Assembly: GCA_900549645.1 (NCBI GenBank)
Contig: URPD01000001.1
Coordinates: forward strand, 96,921 to 160,920
Origin: an uncultured Eubacteriales bacterium
Lineage (GTDB): Bacteria; Bacillota; Clostridia; Oscillospirales; Oscillospiraceae
Direction: 5' to 3'
Length of the DNA stretch: 64,000 bases
Shown: positions 42,294-50,775 of the stretch, one piece after another
How positions within the stretch are numbered: position 1 is the first letter of the stretch
How the letters are laid out: every line of letters starts with the position of its first letter
The notes under the pieces: generated by a model
Told to the model about the DNA's origin: nothing
The model's database searches: none
Seen by the model: the letters and a program-made list of their open reading frames with translations, nothing else
Made by a program: the position numbers and the translations under genes

Positions 42294-43283
42294 ATGAATT
42301 ATGTAGTGGTGGATCTGGAGTGGAATCAGGCAATGAGCTCCAAATCCTCCGTATTTAACAAGCTGCCTATACACCTGCGCGGCGAAATAATCGAGATCGG
42401 CGCCGTGAAGCTGAACGAGGATCTGTCCGTCGGCGAGGAATTCACGATCGACATCAAGCCCATATACTTCAAGCGTATGCACTACAAGGTGAAGAAGATA
42501 ACCGGCTTCGACAAGGAGCGTCTTTCGCACGGGTACTCCTTCCCTGAGGCGATGGAGAAGTTCCGCGAGTGGTGCGGCGACGACGTGACCTTTATCACTT
42601 GGGGCTGTGACGATCAGGGCATCATGGAGCAGAACATCATCATTCACGATCTTGACTGGGACTGGATATCCGGCTGGATAAACCTTCAGCTCATATACAA
42701 TCTCCAGACCGGCGGGGACAAGAACCAGAAGTCACTCGCCAGCGCGATGGAGCATTTCGGCATCGAGCAGACTCGCGTAGCGCACGACGCACTCGGCGAC
42801 GCTTACAACACCGCGCTTGTCAGCACGAAGCTCGACATGCCCGAAGGACTGCGCATGTATCCGGACGCGGCGCGCATCCTCGCCTCGCGTATGCCGAACT
42901 ACAAGCCCCCCGTCGAGAACGCCGGGCCAGACGCAATCGTGCACGAGAGCTATGACGGATTTGAGAGTAAGGCCGTCGCGCTCGCGGACGAGCATATCGG
43001 CAAGCTTCTGTGCCCCGTCTGCGGCAATGAGCTCAGCGGCAGCAAGTGGGTCAATCAGGGCGACCAGAGATACATGAACATCTTCCCCTGCGACGAGCAC
43101 GGCACATATCTCGCCCGCGTCCGCTTCAAGAAGAACAGCGACGAGAACACATGGTCTGTCGGCAAGCTCGTATACGAGGCCGACGCCGAAATGATAGACT
43201 TCTATAAAACCAAGGCCGCACAGGCGCGCAGACGCGGCCGCGGTCACACCGCCCGCAAGAACCGCCCCGCCGGTAAGGGCTGA
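42294..43283 (+). CDS. DEDDh 3'-5' exonuclease (ERI-1/KapD-like) with C-terminal zinc ribbon
   Basis: 329 residues. The exonuclease core has Asp7 and Glu9 in VVDLEWN, a middle acidic WGCDDQGIMEQN, and the closing VAHDALGDAYNTALV with the catalytic His and Asp. After residue 235 a four-cysteine-like unit appears (CPVCGNELSGSKWV and FPCDEHGTYL), unusual for simple KapD. It may process RNA or single-stranded DNA ends. The start is the ATG at 42294 with AAAGGAA upstream; the same frame extends far upstream only because it runs antisense through murF. Confidence 0.88.
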   Translation: MNYVVVDLEWNQAMSSKSSVFNKLPIHLRGEIIEIGAVKLNEDLSVGEEFTIDIKPIYFKRMHYKVKKITGFDKERLSHGYSFPEAMEKFREWCGDDVTFITWGCDDQGIMEQNIIIHDLDWDWISGWINLQLIYNLQTGGDKNQKSLASAMEHFGIEQTRVAHDALGDAYNTALVSTKLDMPEGLRMYPDAARILASRMPNYKPPVENAGPDAIVHESYDGFESKAVALADEHIGKLLCPVCGNELSGSKWVNQGDQRYMNIFPCDEHGTYLARVRFKKNSDENTWSVGKLVYEADAEMIDFYKTKAAQARRRGRGHTARKNRPAGKG

Positions 43284-43320
43284 TGAAAAATCCTCCTGAT
43301 TTTATCAGGAGGATTTTTCA
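43283..43320. terminator. Bidirectional terminator
   Basis: AAAAATCCTCCTGA, TTTTA, TCAGGAGGATTTTT between the convergent exonuclease and lipoprotein genes. Confidence 0.9.
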
Positions 43321-43331
43321 TTTTATTTGCT

Positions 43332-44258
43332 TTATCCTACTACCTTCAGCAGCTTCTGCATGATACGGCCGTATACCTCTACATAATAGGCGTAGTCCGC
43401 GGCTGACAGATTGACTTCGTCTATATCTTCAAGATCACTCATCGCATCTGTATACTTGTTCAGGAAGTTCATGTACTTTGACATCATGCTCATCACGTCT
43501 CCGGAGCTTGCCGCGTTTAAGTATGTATTCATAAAATCAACGTATTCGTCGAAAAATGCTTCAAGGCTGTCCATTTTGGCCTTGAACTCCGGCGTCACCC
43601 CGTCCGCCGAGGTTTCTTCCACCGCGTCATTATTTTTCGCCGACTCTAGAATCCGCTCAAAATCTGGTATGTAATCATATTCTGTATCCGGAGTATATGC
43701 AGCCAAAACGGCTGAAATGGACTTACTATCAGGAACTATATATAATATCGTACATCCAATCAGCTCGTCTGAATAAAGCCCAGCCTTCACTGCCGTATAT
43801 CCGCACAGAGTTGTTTCCTCAGGCGTTCCGGCTTTAGCACTTATTACTTCTGCCACCTTATTAACTAATTCATCTTTAGCACTTTTAAACTCATCATCTG
43901 ATGGACTTGCATCAATATCTACATCCATAAAAACGATACCGCCTACAATCTCATCTGATTCTTCCACGCCAATCACACCGTTGCCATCATCATCAAATTT
44001 TTGCTTGTCATAGTATGACGGAATCTGAAATGTAAGTCCACCAAAGCTTAACTCGGTATTACTCGCCTCGTCAAATCCGTTTCTATCGGTTTTGGGAGTC
44101 GGTGTCGGGCTTGATGTAGGCTTGGGTGTGGGCTTCGGAGTCGGTGTGGCGGTCGGCGCAGGGGTCACGGCGGGAGTCGGTTCCGGCGCAGTCGTTCCCC
44201 CGCAAGCGCAGAGAAAAAGCGTCGCGGCGGCCAGAATCGCACATATGGCTTTTTTCAT
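43332..44258 (-). CDS. Lipoprotein of unknown function (DUF6591-like C terminus)
   Basis: 308 residues. Lipoprotein signal with lipobox Cys19 (LFLCACGG), then a long Thr-Pro repeat linker (residues 23-58) that reaches through the wall. A first domain contains GLTFQIPSYYD, and the last 90 residues read FFDEYVDFMNTYLNAA, KYMNFLNKYTDAM and ADYAYYVEVYGRI. I recall this helical ending from a Firmicutes lipoprotein family (DUF6591), from memory only. Function unknown. It diverges from an XRE regulator, sharing a promoter region. Confidence 0.8.
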   Translation of the reverse strand: MKKAICAILAAATLFLCACGGTTAPEPTPAVTPAPTATPTPKPTPKPTSSPTPTPKTDRNGFDEASNTELSFGGLTFQIPSYYDKQKFDDDGNGVIGVEESDEIVGGIVFMDVDIDASPSDDEFKSAKDELVNKVAEVISAKAGTPEETTLCGYTAVKAGLYSDELIGCTILYIVPDSKSISAVLAAYTPDTEYDYIPDFERILESAKNNDAVEETSADGVTPEFKAKMDSLEAFFDEYVDFMNTYLNAASSGDVMSMMSKYMNFLNKYTDAMSDLEDIDEVNLSAADYAYYVEVYGRIMQKLLKVVG

Positions 44259-44302
44259 TTCTCTCTACCTCCAAATTTTCGCAGTAAAATACTTACACCA
44301 TT

Positions 44303-44331
44303 ATTAAAACACGCATTTTGACTTGTGTCAA
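44303..44331 (-). promoter_or_regulatory. Lipoprotein promoter overlapping a palindrome
   Basis: Minus strand TTGACA (44331-44326), 17-base spacer, TTTAAT (44308-44303). The palindrome TTGAC-TTGT-GTCAA (44318-44331) covers its -35 box and a possible plus-strand -35 (TTGACT at 44318) for the XRE gene. Confidence 0.5.
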
Positions 44332-44406
44332 TAGCATTACGCTATTTTAGCAAGGTTTATATTATGTCAAAAGCCCCTAAAATATTCTCAGAAAGGGGAC
44401 TTGCCG

Positions 44407-44634
44407 ATGAAGCTGGAATATAAACCGTACTACGAAAAGTTCGGATTAAACATTGTTTACTACCGTAAGCGAAAAAAACTGACACAGCTGCAGCTTGCCG
44501 AGCTGGCTGACATAGACAGGAGCCATATCAGCGCAATAGAGCTTGGCAATGTAGGAGTGTCTTTTGACCTTATTTTTAAATTATGTGAAATTCTCGATGT
44601 TAAGCCTCGTGATCTTTTCGACTTCAGAGATTAA
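44407..44634 (+). CDS. XRE-family transcriptional regulator (small)
   Basis: 75 residues, little more than one helix-turn-helix of the Cro/CI type: NIVYYRKRKKLTQLQLAELADIDRSHISAIELGNVGVSFDLIFKLCEILDVKP. No extra domain, so it probably binds as a dimer on a short palindrome. The ATG at 44407 has GAAAGGGG about nine bases upstream; a TTG at 44401 is an alternative. It faces away from the lipoprotein gene and may repress it and itself. Confidence 0.88.
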   Translation: MKLEYKPYYEKFGLNIVYYRKRKKLTQLQLAELADIDRSHISAIELGNVGVSFDLIFKLCEILDVKPRDLFDFRD

Positions 44635-44635
44635 C

Positions 44636-44672
44636 AAAACTCCCGCCATGGGAAATCATGGTGGGAGTTTTT
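44636..44672 (+). terminator. Terminator of the XRE gene
   Basis: AAAACTCCCGCCATG, six bases, CATGGTGGGAGTTTTT; also serves the convergent gene. Confidence 0.9.
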
Positions 44673-44679
44673 GTACGCT

Positions 44680-45696
44680 TTATGCTTCTTTTTTCTCAGG
44701 AACTATTTTCTTGCGGCAGGCCATGAACACTATCACACCGATTACGAACGGGAAGAAATAGCTTGCGATGCGGTACAGCACCAGCACGCTCGACGCGTTG
44801 ACCTCGCCGAGGAAGCCTTTAAAAACGAAGAGGAACGCGATTTCTACCGAACCGAGGCCAGAGACATTCGGCAGTACGCCGGACAGCAGCAGCATCAGCG
44901 ACGCCAGCAGCTGCATCCGCACAAATTCCGGCACGTCCGCGCCCACCTCCCGCGCGCCGACATATGGCACGCAGTACAGAACAAACAGCTTTGCGAAGTT
45001 CAACCCAAGCATCGCCCACATGCGCCACTTTGTCTGTGCGAGGTGCCGCGCCTCCGAATACATAAGGCCGATATTCTCGCTCCACTTCACCTTGCGATGC
45101 GGCCATTTGCCGCTGTCGGGCAGCCTCTCTATCACCTTCAGCGCGAAGCGGCGGAGCGCATCCCATGTGCATATGAGGATAAGCGCTAGGATGATAAGCA
45201 GGCAGAAGCCGAAGCCGAGTGCGAGATATTTCCCCGCGGAGGGCAGGTTAGCGCCGAGCCAGCCGCTTTGGGTGACAAGCATTATGAGCGCGTAGAGAAA
45301 AATCGTGCCCTTGTGGAAAATATATTTCATTATCATCAGGCCGACGCTGTTTCCGACGTCAAGTCCCTGATTATACAGATACCCGCTCTGCATCGGTATC
45401 GTCGCCGCGCCGCCGCTGGTGACGAGGCCGAACACGCCCAGAAATGTGAGTTCAAAAGCCTGACGGTAGCTCAGTCCCGGTACCCGGCTGCGCACAAGCG
45501 TCATGCACATGGCGGAGTCAAGGAGCTGGTATCCTACGCCGAGCGCAAGCAGTGCAATGAGCGACGCGGCGCTTATCGACGCGATGCTGTTCATAATGGC
45601 TTCCACGTTGCCGCGCAGCACAAGCGCCATGATCCCGGCCAGTATGAGCAATGTCAGCAGCGCCGAGAGTATTGATTTAAAACGCTTTTTATTCAA
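44680..45696 (-). CDS. Flippase-like (LPG synthase TM/UPF0104) membrane protein
   Basis: 338 residues with about eight helices, of the AglD/YbhN type related to the membrane part of MprF. GVFGLVTSGGAATIPMQSGYLYNQGLD and LSGVLPNVSGLGSVEIAFLFVF are characteristic. No cytosolic aminoacyl-transferase domain is present, so it is not a full MprF. A lipid-flipping or glycolipid role is inferred from the family. It starts 12 bases after the alarmone synthetase. Confidence 0.85.
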   Translation of the reverse strand: MNKKRFKSILSALLTLLILAGIMALVLRGNVEAIMNSIASISAASLIALLALGVGYQLLDSAMCMTLVRSRVPGLSYRQAFELTFLGVFGLVTSGGAATIPMQSGYLYNQGLDVGNSVGLMIMKYIFHKGTIFLYALIMLVTQSGWLGANLPSAGKYLALGFGFCLLIILALILICTWDALRRFALKVIERLPDSGKWPHRKVKWSENIGLMYSEARHLAQTKWRMWAMLGLNFAKLFVLYCVPYVGAREVGADVPEFVRMQLLASLMLLLSGVLPNVSGLGSVEIAFLFVFKGFLGEVNASSVLVLYRIASYFFPFVIGVIVFMACRKKIVPEKKEA

Positions 45697-45708
45697 GGCA
45701 TTCCCCCG

Positions 45709-46383
45709 TCATGTTTCCGTCCGCTGGCGCAGCTTTTCAAGCCGCTTGTCAAGGTCGGCACTGATTTCCGCGCACTCCTTCAATTCGCTGTTGACCTCTT
45801 CCGGCGCGGCGGGCTTCTTATAGCGCAGCTTATGCTCCACACTCGCCCACCAGTCCATCGCCATCGTGCGGAACTGCACCTCGACGCGCATCTGCTTCTT
45901 CTGGTCATGCAGGAATATCGGTGTCTCCACTATGAGATGAAGGCTGCGGTAGCCGTTCGGCTTCGGGTTTTTGATATAGTCCTTCTCCTGCAGAAGCACT
46001 ATATCATCCTGCCGCAGCAGCGCATCGCGCAGCATGTATATATCCGAGATGTACGCGCATATCACGCGGACGCCAGCGATATCGTTCAAATTATGCTCAA
46101 TGCTCTCCGCCGAGAACGGCAGGCCGCGGCGGCTGAGCTTGTCCATGATGCTGTCCGGCGATTTGAGCCGCGTTTTTATCGCCTCTATCGGGTTGCGGTC
46201 ATACTGAAGCGACAGCTCCTCGTCGAGGACATTGAACTTTGTGGACACCTCCATCATCGCACAGCGGTAATAGCTCATCAGCTCGCGGTACGGCGCGGCG
46301 TAGGTTTGTAGGCGCTCCTTTATTTCATTATTGCTGTATATTCTGGAAATAACATTTCCCTCGATGCTCTTGATGCCGTTCAA
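45709..46383 (-). CDS. Small alarmone synthetase (RelP/RelQ-type GTP pyrophosphokinase)
   Basis: 224 residues, only the RelA/SpoT synthetase domain without an HD hydrolase or TGS part. It makes (p)ppGpp from ATP and GTP or GDP. Motifs: GLPFSAESIEHNLNDIAGVRVIC, KPNGYRSLHLIV, and EVQFRTMAMDWWASVEHKL. Start assigned to TTG 46383, which has AAGGAGA six bases upstream; the frame runs to 46431 without a site. In Firmicutes these enzymes respond to cell-wall stress, consistent with the membrane and envelope genes around it. Confidence 0.9.
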   Translation of the reverse strand: MNGIKSIEGNVISRIYSNNEIKERLQTYAAPYRELMSYYRCAMMEVSTKFNVLDEELSLQYDRNPIEAIKTRLKSPDSIMDKLSRRGLPFSAESIEHNLNDIAGVRVICAYISDIYMLRDALLRQDDIVLLQEKDYIKNPKPNGYRSLHLIVETPIFLHDQKKQMRVEVQFRTMAMDWWASVEHKLRYKKPAAPEEVNSELKECAEISADLDKRLEKLRQRTET

Positions 46384-46447
46384 TGCTTTCTCCTTAAATT
46401 TAAATAGGCAGTATGCAATAATACTGCCCACTTATTATACCATAATA

Positions 46448-47329
46448 TTACGCCGGCTGCAAAACCTTTTCCTCGCAGGCTGTCACGCTGTATTCCCGCA
46501 CGCCGGACACCGTTTCTCCGTCTATCTGGAGGGGTCTCGGCTCGTCAAAGCGAACCTTTATGTTTCTCCCGCTGAGAACCGCAACCATCTCTCCGTGCTT
46601 TACATGCTCGCCCTTGAATATTGACGGAAACACCACAAGACTCTTCAGCTTTCCGCAGCCGTAGTACACCATCACGGATACCTCGCCGTCGGCGTTCAGC
46701 CTGTCCTGCTCCGGAGTGGGCATCATGCCGCCGCCATAGTAGCGGCCTATCATCGTCGGCGCAAGCCAGACCTTCTCGAAGCGGTGCTCAACGCCGTCGA
46801 CCGTTATTGTCGCGCCCGTCGGCTTATAGTGGAACAGGAGTCCTTTTATCGCTATCGCGGTATAGTTCACCTCACCGTCGCCCTTGCCGCGCAGTTCGTC
46901 GCCCTTTTCACAGCAGTAGCCGTCGATGCCGTAGCCGATGCCGTTTATGAAGCGGTGCACCGTGCCGTTGACGCATATCTCCGGCAGGCGCTCTATGTAG
47001 CGGTTGATGAGCACCGGAGGCTTATTGCGCTCCGCGCCGATATCGCGGGCACAGTCGTTGCCGCTGCCGCTGGGGTAATAGTAGATATCGCAGTCGGGGC
47101 GGATATCCTCGGTGTCGTTCAGGAAGCGGTTCAGCGTGCCGTCTCCGCCGCAGATGATAATCGAAGCGCCGTCCGGCATGTCGTTGAAGAAGGCTCCGTA
47201 ATCCCTTATATCCAGCATATTGCTGAAATAAAGGCTATCCCCCTGCATGAGCGATTCAAGCTCCCGCATTTTGTCCTGAGCCGTACCGTTGCCCGCGAGC
47301 GGATTATAAAGCACTATGAAGTTATCCAT
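46448..47329 (-). CDS. Diacylglycerol kinase-like lipid kinase (YegS/DagK family)
   Basis: 293 residues. Nucleotide-binding core IICGGDGTLNRFLND (GGDGT motif at about residue 60) and YPSGSGNDCARDIG. The enzyme family phosphorylates diacylglycerol or related lipids, recycling it for phospholipid synthesis. The ATG at 47329 follows AGAGAGG. A separate unit from the downstream alarmone synthetase, 64 bases apart. Confidence 0.88.
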   Translation of the reverse strand: MDNFIVLYNPLAGNGTAQDKMRELESLMQGDSLYFSNMLDIRDYGAFFNDMPDGASIIICGGDGTLNRFLNDTEDIRPDCDIYYYPSGSGNDCARDIGAERNKPPVLINRYIERLPEICVNGTVHRFINGIGYGIDGYCCEKGDELRGKGDGEVNYTAIAIKGLLFHYKPTGATITVDGVEHRFEKVWLAPTMIGRYYGGGMMPTPEQDRLNADGEVSVMVYYGCGKLKSLVVFPSIFKGEHVKHGEMVAVLSGRNIKVRFDEPRPLQIDGETVSGVREYSVTACEEKVLQPA

Positions 47330-47369
47330 CAAATACCTCTCTCTGTCTCTCGGTATTATTTATTTTCTA

Positions 47370-47960
47370 TTATTCTTCTACCTCGTAATCGCCTTCGATG
47401 ACGTCCGGGTACTGGTTCTTGACTATCTTGACCGTGCAGAGGGAGACGCATATGTTCAGCAGTCCCTCAACGAAAAGGCCGATGCCCGCAAGCAGCATGA
47501 TGACCGCGGCGCTCTCGCCGGGGCGCAGAACAAGAACAATGCCCATGGCGACGGTGAGGATGGCCATGACCATCACGATCCACCACTTGGTGATGCCGAA
47601 GCGCTTCGCGTCGATGGATATCTGGATCTTGAACAGGCCGTCCGTGAGCACACTGATGCCAAGCACGATGCAGAAGAAGCTCATCGCGCCGTCTGGCTGG
47701 AGCAGCACGAGAACGCCGAGGGCTATAAGCAGGATGCCGAAGGCCAGATCGTACTGGAACGCAAGGCGGAACAGATCCTTGGAGAAGTACGCGGCGAGCT
47801 TCACGATGCCGAACACGATCATCGTAATGCCGAGTATCGTTCCCACAACGGTCACGCTCAGCTCCGGCACGGCCATCATCACAACGCCGAACACGCAGAG
47901 CAGCGCGGAAATTATAATATACGATATTTTTGCAGCCTTCATCGGCTTAACAGAACGCAT
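47370..47960 (-). CDS. HdeD-like (DUF308) membrane protein
   Basis: 196 residues with six helices as three repeats of the DUF308 hairpin: VTVVGTILGITMIVFGIVKL, FGILLIALGVLVLLQP, and MGIVLVLRPGESAAVIMLLAGIGLFVEGL. The family is linked to acid resistance in Enterobacteria; in Firmicutes the role is unknown. Start ATG 47960 follows GAGG. Gene lies 40 bases before the lipid kinase on the same strand. Confidence 0.88.
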   Translation of the reverse strand: MRSVKPMKAAKISYIIISALLCVFGVVMMAVPELSVTVVGTILGITMIVFGIVKLAAYFSKDLFRLAFQYDLAFGILLIALGVLVLLQPDGAMSFFCIVLGISVLTDGLFKIQISIDAKRFGITKWWIVMVMAILTVAMGIVLVLRPGESAAVIMLLAGIGLFVEGLLNICVSLCTVKIVKNQYPDVIEGDYEVEE

Positions 47961-48135
47961 AGGATACCTCGATTCTGCGGAAGGGTACACATGGCCTCCG
48001 CATTTTATGGAGATATATTATCATGTCCCGTTTTCGCCCGCTATGGGCATGGTTTTTTTAGTGCGCTAAAGTCAGGCATAATTTATAATCTGTCTGAAAA
48101 TCATCCCGCTCCGCCCTTGCGGACAAATGCGGGGC

Positions 48136-48164
48136 TTGCAATCCGCCCGGAAAAATGATATTTT
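48136..48164 (+). promoter_or_regulatory. Promoter of the TetR-cls operon
   Basis: TTGCAA (48136-48141), 17-base spacer, TATTTT (48159-48164) with TG upstream of the -10 box. Confidence 0.6.
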
Positions 48165-48201
48165 AATATCTATAAAGAAAAACTTTTTGGGAGGAAACGA
48201 C

Positions 48202-48771
48202 ATGGCGTCCTTTACCCGCAAGGCGATAGAAGAGGCTTTTCTCAAGCTGCTTGACGCCCGCCCCCTCAATCAGATAACCGTAAAGGATATCGTCGAGGAG
48301 TGCGGAGTCAACCGCAACACCTTTTACTATCATTTTCAGGACATACCGACGCTCATCAAGGATATATTCACCGAGCGCGCCGAGGCTCTGCTGAAGCAGC
48401 GCCCTGACTATGCTTCGCTTGAGGACGCTCTCGACGAGGCCGTGCAGATGGTCATAAAAAACAAGCGCATCGTGTACCATCTCTACCGCTCGGCCGACCG
48501 CGCGCTTGTCGAGATGTATCTGATGCGCATATGCGAGCAGGTCATCCTCTCCTATATTCACGATAACCGCGGCGATCTGCCTATCAGTCAGGAGGACAAG
48601 GCCATCATCGTCCGCTACTACAAGTGCCAGTGCTTCGGCATGATAATCGACTGGCTGAACAGCGACATGCGCTTTGACATCGCCGCCGAGGCGCGCAGGA
48701 TGTACGAGCTGCGAAAGGGTATGCCGGAAGAGATCATTCGCCGCGCGAGTATGCAGAGGCCGCGGGCATGA
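48202..48771 (+). CDS. TetR/AcrR family regulator
   Basis: 189 residues. N-terminal helix-turn-helix EAFLKLLDARPLNQITVKDIVEECGVNRNTFYYHFQDIPTLIKDIF, matching the DhaS/YfiR-type TetR group with C-terminal TetR_C_7/8-like helices. Start at ATG 48202 behind GGGAGG. The last codons overlap the cls start (ATGA), so regulator and enzyme are translated together; it probably governs its own operon, perhaps in response to membrane state. Confidence 0.9.
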   Translation: MASFTRKAIEEAFLKLLDARPLNQITVKDIVEECGVNRNTFYYHFQDIPTLIKDIFTERAEALLKQRPDYASLEDALDEAVQMVIKNKRIVYHLYRSADRALVEMYLMRICEQVILSYIHDNRGDLPISQEDKAIIVRYYKCQCFGMIIDWLNSDMRFDIAAEARRMYELRKGMPEEIIRRASMQRPRA

Positions 48772-50348
48772 ACAAGCAAAGCGAAAGTTGCGGAATGCGG
48801 TTGCTTAACGGCGGCAAGCGCGGATTTTTCCGCATAGTGTTCAGCCGTGTGGGGCTTATCTCGCTGCTGCTTATCCTGCAGGTCGCGCTCATCTTCGCGG
48901 TGATGCTGTGGTTTTACAAGATACTGCCGCATCTGCTCGTTGTGCAGTGGCTGTTCGTCGCCGTCATGGTTCTGATACTGATAAACAGCCGGGCCGATGC
49001 GTCCTCAAAGATAACATGGCTTATCCTGATAATGTCGGCTCCGCTGTTCGGCACGCTCATGTATATGTACGTCCGCATGGACGTTGGGCACCGGCTGCTG
49101 AGAGACCGGCTGCGCGGCATCATCGGCGAGACAAAGCACCTGCTGCCGCAGGAGCCGTCCGCGCTGGAGACGCTGAAAGAGGCGCACCCTGAGGCCGCCG
49201 CGCTCGACACCTATCTCAATCAAAGCGGCGGCTTCCCTGTTTATGATAACTGCGAGGTCAAATATTTCCCCTGCGGCGAGGAGAAGTTCAAAGAGCTTCT
49301 TCTGCGGCTGGAGGAGGCAAAGGACTTTATCTTCCTCGAATACTTCATTATTGAGGAAGGCTACATGTGGGGGCGCGTGCTTGAGATACTCTGCCGCAAG
49401 GCGGCGGAGGGGGTCGACGTGCGCGTGATGTACGACGGGACAAACGAATTCGCAACCCTTCCCGCGAACTACCCGCATCTGCTGGCGGAATACGGCATCA
49501 AGTGTCGCCCATTCGCGCCGCTTACCCCGTTTGTCTCAACTCATTATAACTTCCGCGATCACAGAAAGATTCTCGTCATCGACGGCAAGGTCGCTTTCAC
49601 GGGCGGCATAAATCTTTCGGACAGGTACATAAACATCGGTTCCCCTTATGGGCACTGGAAGGACACGGCCATAATGCTTCGCGGCCGCGCGGTCGACAGC
49701 TTCACGCTGCTGTTCCTTCAGATGTGGAATATGGGGCCGGACGAGGCCGAGTATCAGAAATATCTCGCAGTACCGGATTCCGAACCGCAGTCCCCTTCCC
49801 CCGGCTGGGTCATCCCCTACGGGGACAGCCCGCTGGACAGCTACCGCGTCGGCGAGATGGTGTATTCGGACATTCTCAACCGCGCGGAGCGCTATGTGCA
49901 TATTATGACGCCGTACCTCATTCTCGACGGCGAGCTTGAAACGGCGCTTCGCTTCGCGGCACACCGCGGAGTTGACGTTGAGCTTATCCTCCCCGGCATT
50001 CCGGACAAGCCCGTCCCATACGCGCTGGCCAAGACGCACTACGCCGCGCTGCTGGAGGCCGGAGTCAAAATCTACGAATACACTCCCGGCTTTGTCCACG
50101 CGAAGGTATTTGTCAGTGACGACTGCAAGGCCGTGGTCGGCTCGATAAATCTCGATTACCGCAGTCTGTACCACCACTTCGAGTGCGCCGCCTATATGTG
50201 CGGCACGCCGTGCATAAAGGACATCGAGGAGGATTTTGTCTCCACCAGAAGCCAGTGCCGCGAGGTGACGCTGGAGAGTCTGAAGGACATCAAATGGTAC
50301 GTCAAGCTCCTCGGCAGCGTGACCAAGGCGATATCTACAATGCTATAA
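48768..50348 (+). CDS. cls: Cardiolipin synthase
   Basis: 526 residues. Two N-terminal membrane helices (residues about 24-80) followed by two phospholipase-D units. HKD motif 1 is HRKILVIDG within FRDHRKILVIDGKVAFTGGINLSDRY; motif 2 is HAKVFVSDD within FVHAKVFVSDDCKAVVGSINLDYRS. It joins two phosphatidylglycerol molecules into cardiolipin at the membrane. Coupled to the TetR gene. A stem-loop terminator follows. Confidence 0.94.
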   Translation: MNKQSESCGMRLLNGGKRGFFRIVFSRVGLISLLLILQVALIFAVMLWFYKILPHLLVVQWLFVAVMVLILINSRADASSKITWLILIMSAPLFGTLMYMYVRMDVGHRLLRDRLRGIIGETKHLLPQEPSALETLKEAHPEAAALDTYLNQSGGFPVYDNCEVKYFPCGEEKFKELLLRLEEAKDFIFLEYFIIEEGYMWGRVLEILCRKAAEGVDVRVMYDGTNEFATLPANYPHLLAEYGIKCRPFAPLTPFVSTHYNFRDHRKILVIDGKVAFTGGINLSDRYINIGSPYGHWKDTAIMLRGRAVDSFTLLFLQMWNMGPDEAEYQKYLAVPDSEPQSPSPGWVIPYGDSPLDSYRVGEMVYSDILNRAERYVHIMTPYLILDGELETALRFAAHRGVDVELILPGIPDKPVPYALAKTHYAALLEAGVKIYEYTPGFVHAKVFVSDDCKAVVGSINLDYRSLYHHFECAAYMCGTPCIKDIEEDFVSTRSQCREVTLESLKDIKWYVKLLGSVTKAISTML

Positions 50349-50356
50349 AAAAGTAA

Positions 50357-50396
50357 GCCCGCCAGCAGGTTTTTAAGCCTGCTGACGGGCTTTATT
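50357..50396 (+). terminator. Terminator of cls
   Basis: AAGCCCGCCAGCAGG, eight-base loop, CCTGCTGACGGGCTT, one mismatch, followed by TATT. Confidence 0.75.
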
Positions 50397-50420
50397 CAGG
50401 GGAGAAGAATAGCGAATCAG

Positions 50421-50672
50421 TTACGCACAGCGGCGGTCTTTAATGAACTGCACCATCGTGTCGGTATCGTGGATGGGCACAGGCTCGGAAAGGAAGCCAA
50501 GCGCTTCGCCGCTCAGGTCGACGTAGCAGATGTAATTCATCCACTCGGTGTTGAAATCGACCTCGACGAGGTTTCCTTCCTGTCTGAGACAAATGTCCAT
50601 GATCTCTTCGGGCTGGATGTTTGCGTAGTCGATAGCGGTCTTTGCGATATAGTTATGAATGTTATTTCTCAT
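50421..50672 (-). CDS. Small acidic protein of unknown function
   Basis: 83 residues. Starts at ATG 50672 behind AAAAGGAG. Contains YIAKTAIDYANIQPEEIMDI and EVDFNTEWMNYICYVDLSGEALGFL; no signal peptide, membrane segment or zinc motif. It looks well conserved in character (sensible codon use, ribosome site), but I recognise no family. Separate from the decaying two-component cluster upstream. Confidence 0.65.
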   Translation of the reverse strand: MRNNIHNYIAKTAIDYANIQPEEIMDICLRQEGNLVEVDFNTEWMNYICYVDLSGEALGFLSEPVPIHDTDTMVQFIKDRRCA

Positions 50673-50775
50673 TATAATCAATCTCCTTTTAGAAGTTTCT
50701 TTGTCCGCTCCCTTGAGGACGTCTTTATTATGTCTTAGTAGGTTTAATTCGATGTAAAGCGGATTTAAACAGCTT

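Noticed and set aside
44680..45696. MprF lysyl-phosphatidylglycerol synthase
   Set aside because: Only the flippase-like membrane part is present; the cytosolic aminoacyl-transferase domain is missing.
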